A stretch of 64,000 nt of DNA from positions 3,410,001 to 3,474,000 of the forward strand of contig JAJFPB010000008.1 of the NCBI GenBank assembly GCA_020881915.1, in the 5' to 3' direction. Below the pieces are notes generated by a model. That model was not told the DNA's origin and did no database searches. It saw only the letters and a program-made list of their open reading frames with translations. The translations under genes were made by a program, and so were the position numbers. Positions 21,794 to 32,794 of the stretch are shown in pieces. Origin of the DNA: Paramyrothecium sp. XJ0827 (Eukaryota; Ascomycota; Sordariomycetes; Hypocreales; Stachybotryaceae). How positions within the stretch are numbered: the stretch's first letter is position 1; each line of letters starts with the position of its first letter.

Positions 21794-22651
21794 CTATTGA
21801 GCTTCCTTGAAGTTCGCCCTTTCCTTATAGTTACCAACGGCAGCGGTCTGGGGGTCCTGACCAGGCAGCGGGTTTGAAGCCTCACTTTCATCCTGGTCCG
21901 ATACAACATCTACATCAGAACATGTAGTATAAAACTCATCCTTCCCATCAGGTAGACCAGGAGAGCTTGGGCTTGTAGGCCACTGCCATACCCAATAAAG
22001 TGTGTACGTCGAGTCGATTGATACATCATCGGGGATCTTGACATTGGTCTCGCACCATTGTTCATTTACGGAATGTGGGATGTCTGGAACAGGGTTAGGA
22101 TGTTCCTTCTGCCGTTGAATAGATATACTGCCATCGTTGACCTGATAGCATCGATTGTCGTCAAAGTCCTGAGTCGTCAAAAGTTTTCCACGTTTATCCC
22201 CTCCTTGGCCGTCTGCATCCCATTCGAGTACCTTGGCGAGAAGTTCATGAGATTTCGGACTATTCGTGCCGAAAACGTGGACTTTTCCTCGTCCGGGTGG
22301 TTTGCCTGGCGAGTTTTCTGGGAGGGTCACATGTCCATTCTCAAGGTATTTTATGGCTATATAGGATCCCGGTGATACACGAAGCCTGGGGTAGCCGCTC
22401 GTCTGATTGGCAGTTCTTTGAGATGGAGCGCATAGCAGATCTTCGCCATTGATACGAGTTCTACCTGACCCTGAAGGAGGCAATAAATACGTCATACTAC
22501 TATCTGAGAAGCGAGGATCACTACGCGAGACATACCCGCGCGGATAGCCATTCTGCCCGGAGTACTTTCCATCAACGATAACTGTAAGCTGTTCATTCCA
22601 AGAGTGAGCTAGAATCGAACAAACAAAATGAAAGATGAACAACCGATACAT
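21794..22651 (-). CDS. secreted DUF7492-like protein, LPMO-like N-terminus
   Basis: Intronless, 285 residues. Residues 1-15 form a signal peptide (MYRLFIFHFVCSILA), leaving His16 (HSWNEQLTVIV) as the mature N-terminus. The body has GYPRGYVSRSDPRFSD, LLCAPSQRT, RLRVSPGSYIAIKYLENGHVTLP and WVWQWPTSP, which I recall as the fungal DUF7492 family. His107 in the ENGHVT motif is a candidate second histidine of a copper brace, as in LPMOs. The C-terminal 40 residues are acidic and low complexity. Secretion is well supported; oxidase activity is inference. It lies tail to tail with the Zn(II)2Cys6 gene, 155 bp apart. Confidence 0.7.
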   Translation of the reverse strand: MYRLFIFHFVCSILAHSWNEQLTVIVDGKYSGQNGYPRGYVSRSDPRFSDSSMTYLLPPSGSGRTRINGEDLLCAPSQRTANQTSGYPRLRVSPGSYIAIKYLENGHVTLPENSPGKPPGRGKVHVFGTNSPKSHELLAKVLEWDADGQGGDKRGKLLTTQDFDDNRCYQVNDGSISIQRQKEHPNPVPDIPHSVNEQWCETNVKIPDDVSIDSTYTLYWVWQWPTSPSSPGLPDGKDEFYTTCSDVDVVSDQDESEASNPLPGQDPQTAAVGNYKERANFKEAQ

Positions 22652-23708
22652 GATGGTTGAATGGAATGGTGATTTTGGGGATCCTACAGAGCACAGGAAT
22701 CTAGGAAGCTTAAATACTTATGCGGCTAAGGTGGGACCAAAACTGTACCATGCAAATAATGCCTTGGTGTTCCGCCCAGGTCTCGCAGACCTATATTGAG
22801 GATATGGCCCAGAAAAAGGAACATGGCGCTAGGTGAGAGTAGTAGGTGATTAATTTAATGCCCTGTACTGTACTGTAACTTTCCATGCAGATCCAAGATC
22901 GCGCTCCGAATTGTTCACACCAAAGCCATTACGCCAGAATGCCTACCAAACATGCTCCTCACCAGTTGAAGCGTAATACAGGATTTCCTGAGCCATTTAA
23001 TAAAGGTATAGAATTCGATAATAGTTTTTCCAGTCAGTAACATTAAATTTTTAGTATCTAATACTACTCTCCCTCATCCAGATGCAGACCTATCACCAAC
23101 GGCAAGTATATCACAGGAGGAAGCCGATAAATGTCAATCAAAATTTAGAATTCGATATCATAAGAAATTCAAGCAACTCGTCGACCGTGGCTATATGCAA
23201 CCAAGTCTAGTGACTGGGCGATCTGAACTGATGGGTGATTCTCAACAGCGCAGGTCGGCCGTAGAGCAGCATTGAAAATGACATTGGCATTGGTAGTATC
23301 TTCTAAATAAATTGATATCACAATTGTAATTGATTCTTATCCGAGTCATCGGATCGCATGATCATTCGCCGTGCAATTATTATGATACAGCTGCGTAAGG
23401 ACAATAGTCTGGGTTTGACTTAATTTCTCGCTCAGGCTCTCGTAACATATTGTGTAAGCACTCCTCTCCGCGTACAAGGGTTCCGGCCGGCATTTGGCGG
23501 GGTAATATAGGAAGGCTCTGCGTGCTCCAATTGCAGACTTGCATGACGGAAAACCTCTTACCATTAAAGCATTATGGAGAGTAAGCACAGTTTGCAAATC
23601 AAAAAGGCCAGCTATCAGCTGTGCCATAGCGTACGTAGTCTTCCCCAATCATTCTCTGGTCTACACTGACAGAAATTCAAACTAAATGTAGCGGCGCTCC
23701 CCATTCCA
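22652..23708. other. intergenic, AT-rich
   Basis: About 1 kb with no supportable gene. An open frame at 23346-23648 on the minus strand has no protein-like features and I do not call it. Confidence 0.5.
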
Positions 23709-24415
23709 GGATGGACCGGTTATCCCGGAGGGGCAGGCCTTCTTCGTGATTCCTATCCCCCTTGGTATCAGCAGCATTACCGGCTCTTACCTCCGGGACT
23801 TCCGGAAGGAACACCTTGATGATGATGACGCCTTTCAGCCCGAACTGCTTGAAACTGTCGTTTTCTGCGGTGACGGCGCTGTCCTGGAAACCTCAGCAGA
23901 GGAGGTGCTCGACCTTTGGCAGACCAAACATCGCATCATCGTCAAACCCAATGATCCATCGAGCCTTGACGTACAAAACGATGACATTATGCCAGGGCCT
24001 CACTGCTTTTACGCGGGGAGAATGTGGGAAATATGGAGGAAGTATCAAGATACCCATTCAGCCATGATCACATGTTTTGAGCCCTCTGCCGAGTACGCTA
24101 ACAAACATTTGTACCGCCCCTCAAATTCTCCCGTAATCTTTGTCCCTCTGCGCTGCTACAACGCACACAAACCTTTGAAGGGCATGAGATTAGTTGTGAA
24201 GGATAATGTGAATATCGAAGATATCACAACCACCTTCGGCGCTCTAGCCTGGGCGAAATTACATGGCAAAGCAACCGAAAGCGCGGATTGCGTCGAGGTC
24301 CTGGCGAAAGCCGGTGCATACATTCTCGGAAAGACTAAACTACAAGCTTGGGCTATCAAGCAACCTGCTTCCGGATACGTGGAATACTCAGTTCCAATTA
24401 ATCCTTGCGATACAG
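23709..24415 (+). pseudogene. amidase-signature enzyme, N-terminal fragment
   Basis: An exon appears to start after ATTCCAG at 23709 and reads DGPVIPEGQAFFVIPIPLG, the N-domain of fungal amidases. It reaches the amidase signature start LKGMRLVVKDNVNIEDI, then VLAKAGAYILGKTKL (catalytic Lys region) and YVEYSVPINPC. It stops at about 24415, where a ferric reductase fragment begins on the other strand. The Ser-Ser-Lys catalytic core and about 350 C-terminal residues are missing, and the initiating exon upstream was not found. Family enzymes hydrolyse amides; this copy cannot be functional. Confidence 0.65.
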
Positions 24416-25200
24416 ACTTCTTGTCATTCCGGTCCTAGCGCGGATTACAAATGATATTTGCGGTTTGCGTATAGCTGTGCTGTGCTGTACATCACTAAAC
24501 AGCTTATTCGGCATTACATCGTTTCTCTCATCCACCCATGCAATTGAAAATGGGTGTGACTGCCATAGGCTAATGCCAGGCATGTACAGATAGGCATACT
24601 GTCCTGGTTGAGGATACCAGGTTCGAGGCATCGATATGAGCACCCGGCAAGCATCACCAGGAAGAGCCTCAACAACGGTTCCTTCTCCAGAAATGCCAAT
24701 ATTCAGATAAGCTAGACGTAGGCTGCGGGCGATGTGGTCCGCAACCCATATCGGAATTATTGCGAATAAGTATTTGAGTTGGGGAAGCTCTCCAAGTTTC
24801 AAGTGATACCATACTCCGGTTATAGAAAGTGCTGCCAAGCCAATGTGAAGCAGCTTGAAGATCTCGTACAAAGCGAATCTAAGTGGTTTCCATGCCTGAA
24901 AGCAGAGCCCGAGGAGGGCGGTTGTGCCCTGTAGAGATACGCTCAGTTTACTGTTTTCTTCTTCTTACAAGACCGGAAATCATTGTTAACTTACAATGAA
25001 ACCCCACATCAAGAACGGTGCGGAGGGTGACAGCATCGTCCTTAGTGTTGTCCGAGAGAACCTGCTGTTAGTTACAAGAAAACAGCCAATCAGGTGCAAC
25101 AAAAAGCGCTTTCTCCACCACATAATCGGCGTGGTAGTCAACAGATGTCGCATCAACCTGCAACAAGAAACAAGGCAACCGTCATTGGCTAAGTTTCGGT
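24416..25200 (-). pseudogene. second ferric reductase fragment
   Basis: Minus-strand exons read, in order, FSRTTLRTMLSPSAPFLMW up to an intron (GTAAGT...CTACAG near 24.93-25.0 kb), then GTTALLGLCFQAWKPLRFALYEIFKLLHIG. The FAD-binding motif PGQYAYLYMPG...SHPFSIAW and FVIRARTGMTRSLY follow. These are the last membrane helices and the FAD domain of a FRE-type reductase. The NAD(P)-binding domain is gone: the frame ends at the amidase junction near 24415. The 5' end could not be fixed; coding character fades around 25200. It is a paralogue of the fragment at 9.2-10.4 kb. Confidence 0.6.
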
Positions 25201-25417
25201 CTTGGTCTAGGCAGCAACAGCAAAGGCGGCCGCTAATTAGCTAGAAGCCTGTCGCACTAAGTTCACAAGTGACCTCGTGACGTGCAGGGACTGGGAGGAA
25301 ATGTGGTAATCAATTGACTTACATAATCAGCTTACGCGTTGTTGTGGTGACCAAAGGCATCATCACATTCTTTTGGCGCTTCAATGTCGGCCCTTTATTC
25401 TTCAATTCATCGTCAAC

Positions 25418-27825
25418 ATGGATCCTGAGTTGCGGCTGGTATACAGCTACCTTGACAAAGACATTAATGAGAATGCCCTTTTTCTTTGCGAGCGACTGCG
25501 CGCTTTACATCCCGATGACTTAACCTGGGTTCATCTCCAGTCTCTCTGTTGCTTGCGGCTAGGGCGCTACGACTTGGCTGCCGACTACAGCCGCGACGCC
25601 GGAATCCATGGCCATCACCTTGGCTGTTCTTACATATTTGCTCAGGCATGCTTGCAACAGAAACAATGTGCCGATGGTATTCTGGCACTCATGCAAGCTG
25701 AGCCGCTCTGGGAGGCATGTAAAGGTACCCTCTGGACTTCACAATAAGAAACGGGGAAAAAGCTGATGGATTTCACAGCCGACGAACGATCCCATTCAGC
25801 ACGATTCTTGCCCGAAATTTCGTCTGTCCATCTCCTTTTGGGCAAGTTACACAAGGCGAATGGTGATAAGAAGATGGCTGCGAATTATTTTGTTGCCGCA
25901 CTAAAAGCAGACGCTTTTATGTGGGATGCTTTTACTAACCTTTGCGACATTGGTATAGTGCCGACGATTCTCATTCAAGGTTTACCATTAATCATCAATC
26001 AATATAGGAACTACGCTTTGCGTATCGAATATTTTCAAACTTCCAAATGATCGTCCAAACGACAAATCGAGTCAGGATACATTTGTGAAACCGGTTACGC
26101 CAGCCCTCGACGATCCAAGTCCTACGACCAGACCTGGCGTTAATCGCAATCGACGACCCCTCAATCCCAGCTCTCGAGATTATGCACAACAAACACGTAC
26201 CTCTGCGAATGACCTTCCAATCCAAGGCGAGAAAAGAACAACAGTAGAGAATGGCATTCCAGAAAAGGGTCCGAGCGATTGGGCGATTTATGCTGTGGGA
26301 AAATCTCTGCAGGCGCCTTCGAAGAAACGTCATCGGTCGAACTACATATCCACTGAGATATCGGATTTTCAACCAGGTTCAACCCTAAACGAGAACGATG
26401 TTTTTGCCCGGCCAGCCAGCTCGAGTGTTTTTACGGCTCCGCAACGCAGGAGCGCTCGGCTTAATCAAGGGAGAATCGTATCTGGCCTGGCGGATCGCCC
26501 CACTGTCGATTCTGGTGCGGTTCAAGACACCTTCAAGCGTATCACGAAACCATGTTACCCACCTCGTCCAGTCCAATGGAAGATATCCGGCCGTGACCGG
26601 CAAGATTCGCAACACTCTCGTGTCTTGGCGGAACGAGATGCAAAGGCCAAGCCGATGTCCTCTCACCCTCCTAAGGCCGTCACGAAATTCAAACCATCTG
26701 CCCTTCAATCGGTCGATTTTCCGAGCTGTACCACCCAACTGCTCTGTATCTTGGAGAAGATTGGCCTGGGTTATTATCATCTGAGTCGCTTCGAACCGAG
26801 AGCCTGTCTCGAGGCGTTCTCGTCTCTCCCAATTGAGCAGCAAGCAACGGCTTGGGTTCTGTCAAAAATGGGAAGAGCCCAATCTGAGCTTATGAACTAT
26901 GGAGATGCAAAGTTGACTTTCCAAACTCTTCGTAAGGTCTCAGCTGCTTGGATGGAAGATCTCGAAGTATACTCCACAGTTCTCTGGCACCTCAAGGAGG
27001 ATGTTGCCCTGGCCTGCCTGGCACACGATCTATCTGAGAACCACTATTTAGCTCCTCAAACGTGGTGTGCGGTTGGGAATTTATTCTCTTTACAACGCAA
27101 CCGCGATGAGGCTATCAAATGCTTTCGGCGGGCATCGCAATTGTCACCACAACTTGCGCGAGCATATTCTCTTCTCGGATACGAGCATATTGAGATTGAA
27201 GAATATGATAAGGCCGCTACCGCCTTCCGAAGAGCATTGCAGATAGAGGCCCGGCATTACTTAGCTTGGGTGGGCTTGGGTCGTGTGCGAGAAAAACTAG
27301 GAGAGTGGGATGAGGCGCTGAAGCATTACCTTGCAGCGAAAAAGATCAACTCATCAAATGCACTCTTGATGACGTACATTGCAAATGTAAGTAAGAAGGA
27401 AAGATTTTGCACTGTAAGCTAAACTAACCAATCCAGATTCTCGGGAAAATTGGCAAATATCGACAAGCACTAGAATACCTGGATCGTGGGCTAAAACTTG
27501 ATCCACCAAAGACCATGGTTGCATTTATCAAATTGCAATCTGCGGACATCCACTTGCGTCTTGGACAGCCTACCGACGCTTTACAAGCGATGCAAGGACT
27601 TCCTCAGGTTGCCCGGGGTGAAGCTCATGCGCACTTTTTGCTTGGACGGGCGTATATGATGTCGGGAACTGGAAATAAAGGCAAGGCACTTAGGGCCTAT
27701 ACAACTGCCCTTAGCCTGGCTCCTTGGGTATGTTGATCATTCACCCGGAGAGATATCTGATGCTAATTTGTTTACAGCGCGAAGACATTAAACTGGCAAT
27801 ATCAGTTCTGGAAGATGATACATGA
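25418..27825 (+). CDS. CDC27: anaphase-promoting complex subunit Cdc27/APC3
   Basis: Five exons (25418-25724, 25779-25952, 26008-27386, 27437-27727, 27778-27825) give 732 residues with all phases consistent. The N-terminus MDPELRLVYSYLDKDINENALFLCERL and GHHLGCSYIFAQACL match the Cdc27 dimerisation TPRs. LCDIG..SNIFKLPND marks the end of that block. A disordered middle (about 175-390) is followed by TPRs: IGLGYYHLSRF, APQTWCAVGNLFSLQRNRDEAIKCF, EYDKAATAFRRAL and HYLAWVGLGRV. The end REDIKLAISVLEDD is typical. Cdc27 binds the IR tails of Cdc20/Cdh1 in the mitotic ubiquitin ligase. Several TPR positions differ from the usual Cdc27 wording, so it may be a diverged copy. Confidence 0.85.
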
Positions 27826-27928
27826 CCCTGTCGGGAAATTTGCTCATCGATTGATAAGAGTCACCTAAATACAAAGAAATTGAAGAAGATTGTACTCAGG
27901 CCTTGGAAGACATCCTGACCGACTTTGG

Positions 27929-28102
27929 CTAGCGGATAATCATGCACCCGCCCACACATTTCTTGCTTCTCTGAGTCACCTCTGCTAAACAGGCCGATTT
28001 CTTCCCAGTCCTGACATCGGGGCACTTCACGGTGACTCCCTTGTCAACACTTCCGCAGTCAGGACACTTAAAGTCTTCACGGGAGCACATGGCTGTTTCC
28101 AT
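27929..28102 (-). CDS. tiny cysteine-rich protein, unknown
   Basis: A minus-strand frame of 57 residues from ATG 28102, or 53 from ATG 28090. In the shorter reading, a 5' untranslated intron (CAG|GTGAGC...GAAACAG) would end two bases before the ATG. It has seven cysteines, including CPDCGS, KCPD and CVGGC, spaced like small zinc-binding or disulfide-rich fungal proteins. No signal peptide is visible, so a zinc-binding cytoplasmic or nuclear protein is more likely than an effector. It is convergent with CDC27, 103 bp away. Confidence 0.4.
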   Translation of the reverse strand: METAMCSREDFKCPDCGSVDKGVTVKCPDVRTGKKSACLAEVTQRSKKCVGGCMIIR

Positions 28103-31100
28103 TAATCAGGTACGGACTGAGAGATATTGCAAGGCTAACGGCCGCTCACCTGCTATTCGCGAGGAAATTGTTTGAATGGATGTAATGGTATCGCAGAACG
28201 TCTAGTTGGAATCATCAAATCAGAAAGACCGGTAGACAACAAATGAGGACAGGGCATGAGGGAAACATCTAGACTTACTTGTTAAGCCTTGGAATGTTTA
28301 TGCTGATTGATGCAGGTCTGATGGAGAAAATTCTTCTGAACCCGAGGACTTAAGCTGGGTTTATATAGAGATTCAGAGACATCCCAGCTGATACTCTTAA
28401 TGGGGCCAGCGGGTCAAAGGTTGGCACAACCAACTGCAATCTGGACACTGGTATCCAATGATTTCGCCTAAAGGTGATGTTGAATGACAGGGTGAAGCCG
28501 TATGCATGGCATGTGATGTGATCGGGCGTTAAACCCAGAACGATATCACCCCCTAGTAGGCCTGATGCTTCGCGAGGATAGGGGGTCATTCCATCGACCC
28601 GCACTCGGGCCCTACACATGGCCCAGTAACATTGCCAAGCTGAGGTGGGAAGACCAGGGTGCTTGGGATCAGGCGGCCAATCAAGGATAAATGTCCAACT
28701 GGGGAGGAGTGTCTATGGTTCCAAATGGATGCAAGCATTGAGGGGAAGGCAATGGAAGGCGACCAACATGCACGTCCGAGTGGTATGAAGTCCGAACTGC
28801 TACCCCTAAGATAGCTGGAACATGCTGGGCTAAATTTTGCAGGGAGAATCACGTGGTTTCTTAGCAGCTGTCAAGACCAAGGACATGCTCGTGTAAAACA
28901 TTTGCACTTTATCAGAAGTCTTACGATCCACATCTATCATTCGGCATGCTGAAAGCCCGGCTATAGAACCGAAGCTGGCGCTCTTTTTTTAGGCAGATGG
29001 ATCGGTTGGTGATAATTAAACCTTGTACGAGTGCTTGTGTTCTTTGCTTGTTGCCAAGTAGCCGCCTGATGTTGGTGATATCTTCGAACAGGTTTAGGCA
29101 GCAACATGGGTTGGCTTACTAACCTCATTGAATTGGTCTCAAAGGACCAACAGTTGGGGTAATCGTCAAGGTTCCAATTTACACATTGATTGGTCGCCTA
29201 ATATCCAGCAACCCTGGGCTTGCAAACCAGGGCGCCTAATTTTCACCGCATAAAATGGATAGGTTGATGCAGATTTGGTTTGGAATCTACTCCCCTTCCC
29301 CCATATTGTCTGCATCATTTCTACTTGTTGAATTATACCGGTACCTACTGCAGGGGGTTGGTTGCCTATCCGAAAAGTGACGCAGATCTTCCAAGGTTTT
29401 GAAGCACATTGATTGGTCGTCTGATATCAAGCACCCCTGTCTTGACAGGGAGCCTACTGAGGCATGGAAGAAGCGGAGAGATTGATGAAAGGTGGCCAAC
29501 ACCCACCAATTAAGGAATCTCAGCCGACAAAGGCTAGCGGAGGGGTTTCGGCGAGCGGCTTCATGCGTGAGGACAACCCGGGACTGATTTCCCCGGCATG
29601 CTGTGCAAGCTCATTGGTGATAAGGTGTTAGAAGCAGTCATTGTGAGTCTACTGGCGAATCTCATGGACAGCTATGGACCAACTAGCTGCTCCCATCCTG
29701 TACGGAGGGAAATGATTCACGATGACAATCCCTACAGAAAAGCAAACGTGAATGCGGAGGTAAATACCGCCGCAGACGGGATCCGAGGGGCATGAACAGC
29801 CTTCTCCACTCCAACGCAGAAACAACCGCCAAGACCACGGACCTTGTCAAGATCACCACTGATTAGTCGCCCTATGCTGGGGCGTCATGTTGGTGAGGGG
29901 TGCTCTTGGTGATCTTTCGACAATCGCACCACAAAAGGACCCTCTGCAGGGGTTAATATTGGCTCAGTTCCACGGTTAGATCATGGCCAAGTGGAGATAT
30001 AATGGCTCCTTGTTGCCAAGGCTATGCAAAATGGCAAACTGTTGGTGATGTCTATCAAGTACGTGCATACGTTAGCGTTACATTGCGACTAGTGTTGCAA
30101 CAGTCGCCGGAGAAGGTATCCCCAGCCACCCAACGGCATTATGCTTCAAATTAATGAACTCATAATGAAAATGTACTGGGATCATAGGCCAGGGGTTCGA
30201 ATTTACCAGCACCCATCGATTGGTCGCCTGATCTCGAGCAACCTTACCTTGAACACTGAGGGGTCAGGTTTGAGCCTCATGAAAGTTATCCGTGGCTTTT
30301 TCTTTCCGCTTCAGCTGCAACCGGTTCACTGTGTTGGTGATGCCTATCGCCGAATGCATCTGCCGATGTTACATAGTGAGTGATGTCCCAAGCACAATCT
30401 GCTTAAGCACAAGCCACTTGCGCATAAACATCGTCCATTTCAAGCGCCCTCCGCTCAAAACTTGCTCAAGCAACAACTGACGTGAGACTCCGTGAATCAT
30501 TTCTAACAAAATCAACTGTCTGGATGATCACCCCCTTCTGGACTGACCTTTTTCGGATATTCACATGTGATGTTGGCCAGATTGCCTGTCGGGAGAGGCT
30601 GCGAGGCTGGTTCTCGAACTCCTGCAGGAATGTCTGCATCACTTGGAGCCTAGTGAGGCAAGGGATTGGGCGGATGTGAGAGGCGGCCGACGTTCCACCA
30701 AAAAAAAAAACTGAGGATCGGAAACATGATCCACATTGATCGCGTCGAGTTGCATGCATCAATGTCACATTTGTGCGATACTGGTCCCCGCTGCGTGGCC
30801 AGTTTGTAGCCAGGCCGTGCAGTAAATGTAGGACTATGGACGCGCGTCCGCCTACACACCGTTCCAGAGCCTTAAACCGATCTGAAGCCGTTGGGCCGCG
30901 GCTAACAGGGGGAGGCGATGGCGGCAATCCTTCGTTGTTATGCCGGAACCCCAGCTATACAATGCAGCATGTTCCTGGTGCAGATACGATTGTTGGTGAC
31001 TCGTAACCCAAACATAATCGTACAGCTCGCTTGTGGGGAAACAGCGATTTCAGTATCCGACGTCGGGCATGCTGGCTGTGGGCCGCGGCACGCGTATGGA

Positions 31101-32269
31101 GCCGCGGCGTTGAGGCCTCGACATCAAATTCGCGAAATAGCACGCATCGATTGGTCACCTGATCTCGAGCGACCTTGCAACCTCATTGGGTATTCTCTTG
31201 CCTGGGTTCTGCTTCAAGAGATGTGAAGCGAGTCACCGGAAAGCCGAGCCGGTGATGGGCGACCCGCCGCGAAAGTGAGATTTGCGGAGCCTTGCCCCGT
31301 TTTTGGCAGGTGGATGCCTTCTTGGCGCAGAAGGCAACTCACCGAGGTCTCATGCTTGTGGCCATGTAGGGGTTGTGGTCGAATTACAAGTTGCAGAGCT
31401 GCCAACCTTGACAGAGTCTGGTCTTGCCGATCACTAGTGAACGGAATTAACAGCCATTTTGGAATGTGGCTGCGTGAACAATTGTAGGGAGAGAAACAGC
31501 TTCGGTCAGAGCGTAGTGTGCGCCGTTTGACTATTTTCAAATGATTACTCAGGTGGGTACTTACCATTTCTCGGTACCTGCCAAGCCGCTAGACGCAGGG
31601 GTAGCTGAAGTGGCCTAGACGATAGAGTACATTACACTTAGCTGTTTGCTACCGAGTCTTTCCCACCCACAAATCTGTCCAAAGTAGCTACAAGTCCTAG
31701 TACCATGTCTAAGCGCTTACTATATGTAGCTTTCTCCACTAATCCCTGTACTTTTTCTGCCGGACATAAAAACCAACGATTCCAATTAGTCCCAGTTCTA
31801 GTCCCCCTCCATGGTCAATGACTAACTTGCTGCCGTGTTCCCATTTCTTGGGACTTCACGAACTTTACGTTATCGGAATATTTTTCAGGCGACAAGTTGG
31901 AGGCCTCTGAAGGATATTATTCACAACTTGAGGATAAGTCTCGCCGTCAGCCCAGTCGTCACCTGCCAAGCCCCTTTAGTAGTTTATACATACCTCTGCA
32001 GCGCTCGGCTATCCATATCGGCAACTCCGTCAACAGAGATCCAGACCCTGTCATCTCTAGCCGTAGGCACGCCATTATCCAATAAGCTTGATTTGATGAT
32101 CAATCACAACCATCGTGTAAGTGCTGAGAGGATCTCGTACTCCACCGTCAGGCCTTCCTACACAGCGGAGGACCACTTACCCCTGAACGGCCTTGTCAGA
32201 TCGCGTTCCAGGGTGTCCAGCGGCTGAACTACATACACGAGACGGCCTTGCCCCCTGGCTGGGGGTATA
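28103..32269. other. 4-kb gene-poor region with dispersed short repeats
   Basis: No gene is supported. A roughly 29-bp word ATCGATTGGTCGCCTGATCT followed by CGAGCAACC recurs in diverged forms at 29185, 29408, 30215 and 31146, all on the plus strand. GTTGGTGAT-type words recur between them (29072, 30042, 30334, 30990). The pattern suggests diverged copies of a longer repeat or an old element. Confidence 0.5.
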
Positions 32270-32554
32270 TGGGACCACCTAAATAGGGTGCAGGCGGCCC
32301 AGGCCGACTTGATTGCGGGAGGTGTATTTGAAGAACCGCCCGGCCTTGTCGTAGGAAGGCCGTTTGGGTAGGACTCGGAGGAGCGGAGGCAGCAATTTGC
32401 CGGCATTGTGACGAGCCTGTTTTGCGAGGGACGCCTTGCTGAGAAGAAATTCCCCATCCTATTTGGCGTGGACATTGGGCATACCATGCCCATGGTGACG
32501 TTGCCGTACGACGCGTTGGCAGAGCGAGACTCGAAAAGGATTCGTTTGCCATGA
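32270..32554 (+). pseudogene. S66 (LD-carboxypeptidase/MccF-like) C-terminal remnant
   Basis: One frame reads AGGVFEEPPGLVVGRPFG, then an in-frame TAG at 32369-32371, then DSEERRQQFAGIVTSL and FPILFGVDIGHTMPMVTLP to a stop at 32552. This is the C-terminal half of peptidase family S66, including the DxGHTxPM motif that carries the catalytic His. The TAG falls where the family usually has Tyr after GRPFG. The N-terminal half with the nucleophile Ser is missing upstream. So it is both truncated and interrupted. Confidence 0.7.
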
Positions 32555-32794
32555 AATGGAACGTTCTCCCTCCATGGTTAAAATGAATATATCCTCTCGA
32601 CGATAGTGCGTCTCTTTCATATATTTGAAATTAGGGAATCTCTCGACTAATAGCTGCATACTCTCAAAGGCTGTTGCCGGGCCCGAATCGGTCTTGAAAC
32701 TGCTTGGGATCTTTTAGTTTAACCATTGCTGGAAACCTGGTTTCTTCTTGCTTGTCGTCTAGACCAGATCTTATGTGCTCCCGGTCAAGTTGTG

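Noticed and set aside
23346..23648. 100-codon minus-strand frame with a Met start
   Set aside because: Composition is not protein-like, there is no domain, and it lies in AT-rich sequence.
30190..30215. GGGGTTCGAATTT as a tRNA T-loop
   Set aside because: The stem bases do not pair and no D arm is present; it belongs to the dispersed repeat flank.
31214..31567. 117-codon minus-strand frame
   Set aside because: No homology-like motifs and located in the repeat-rich desert.
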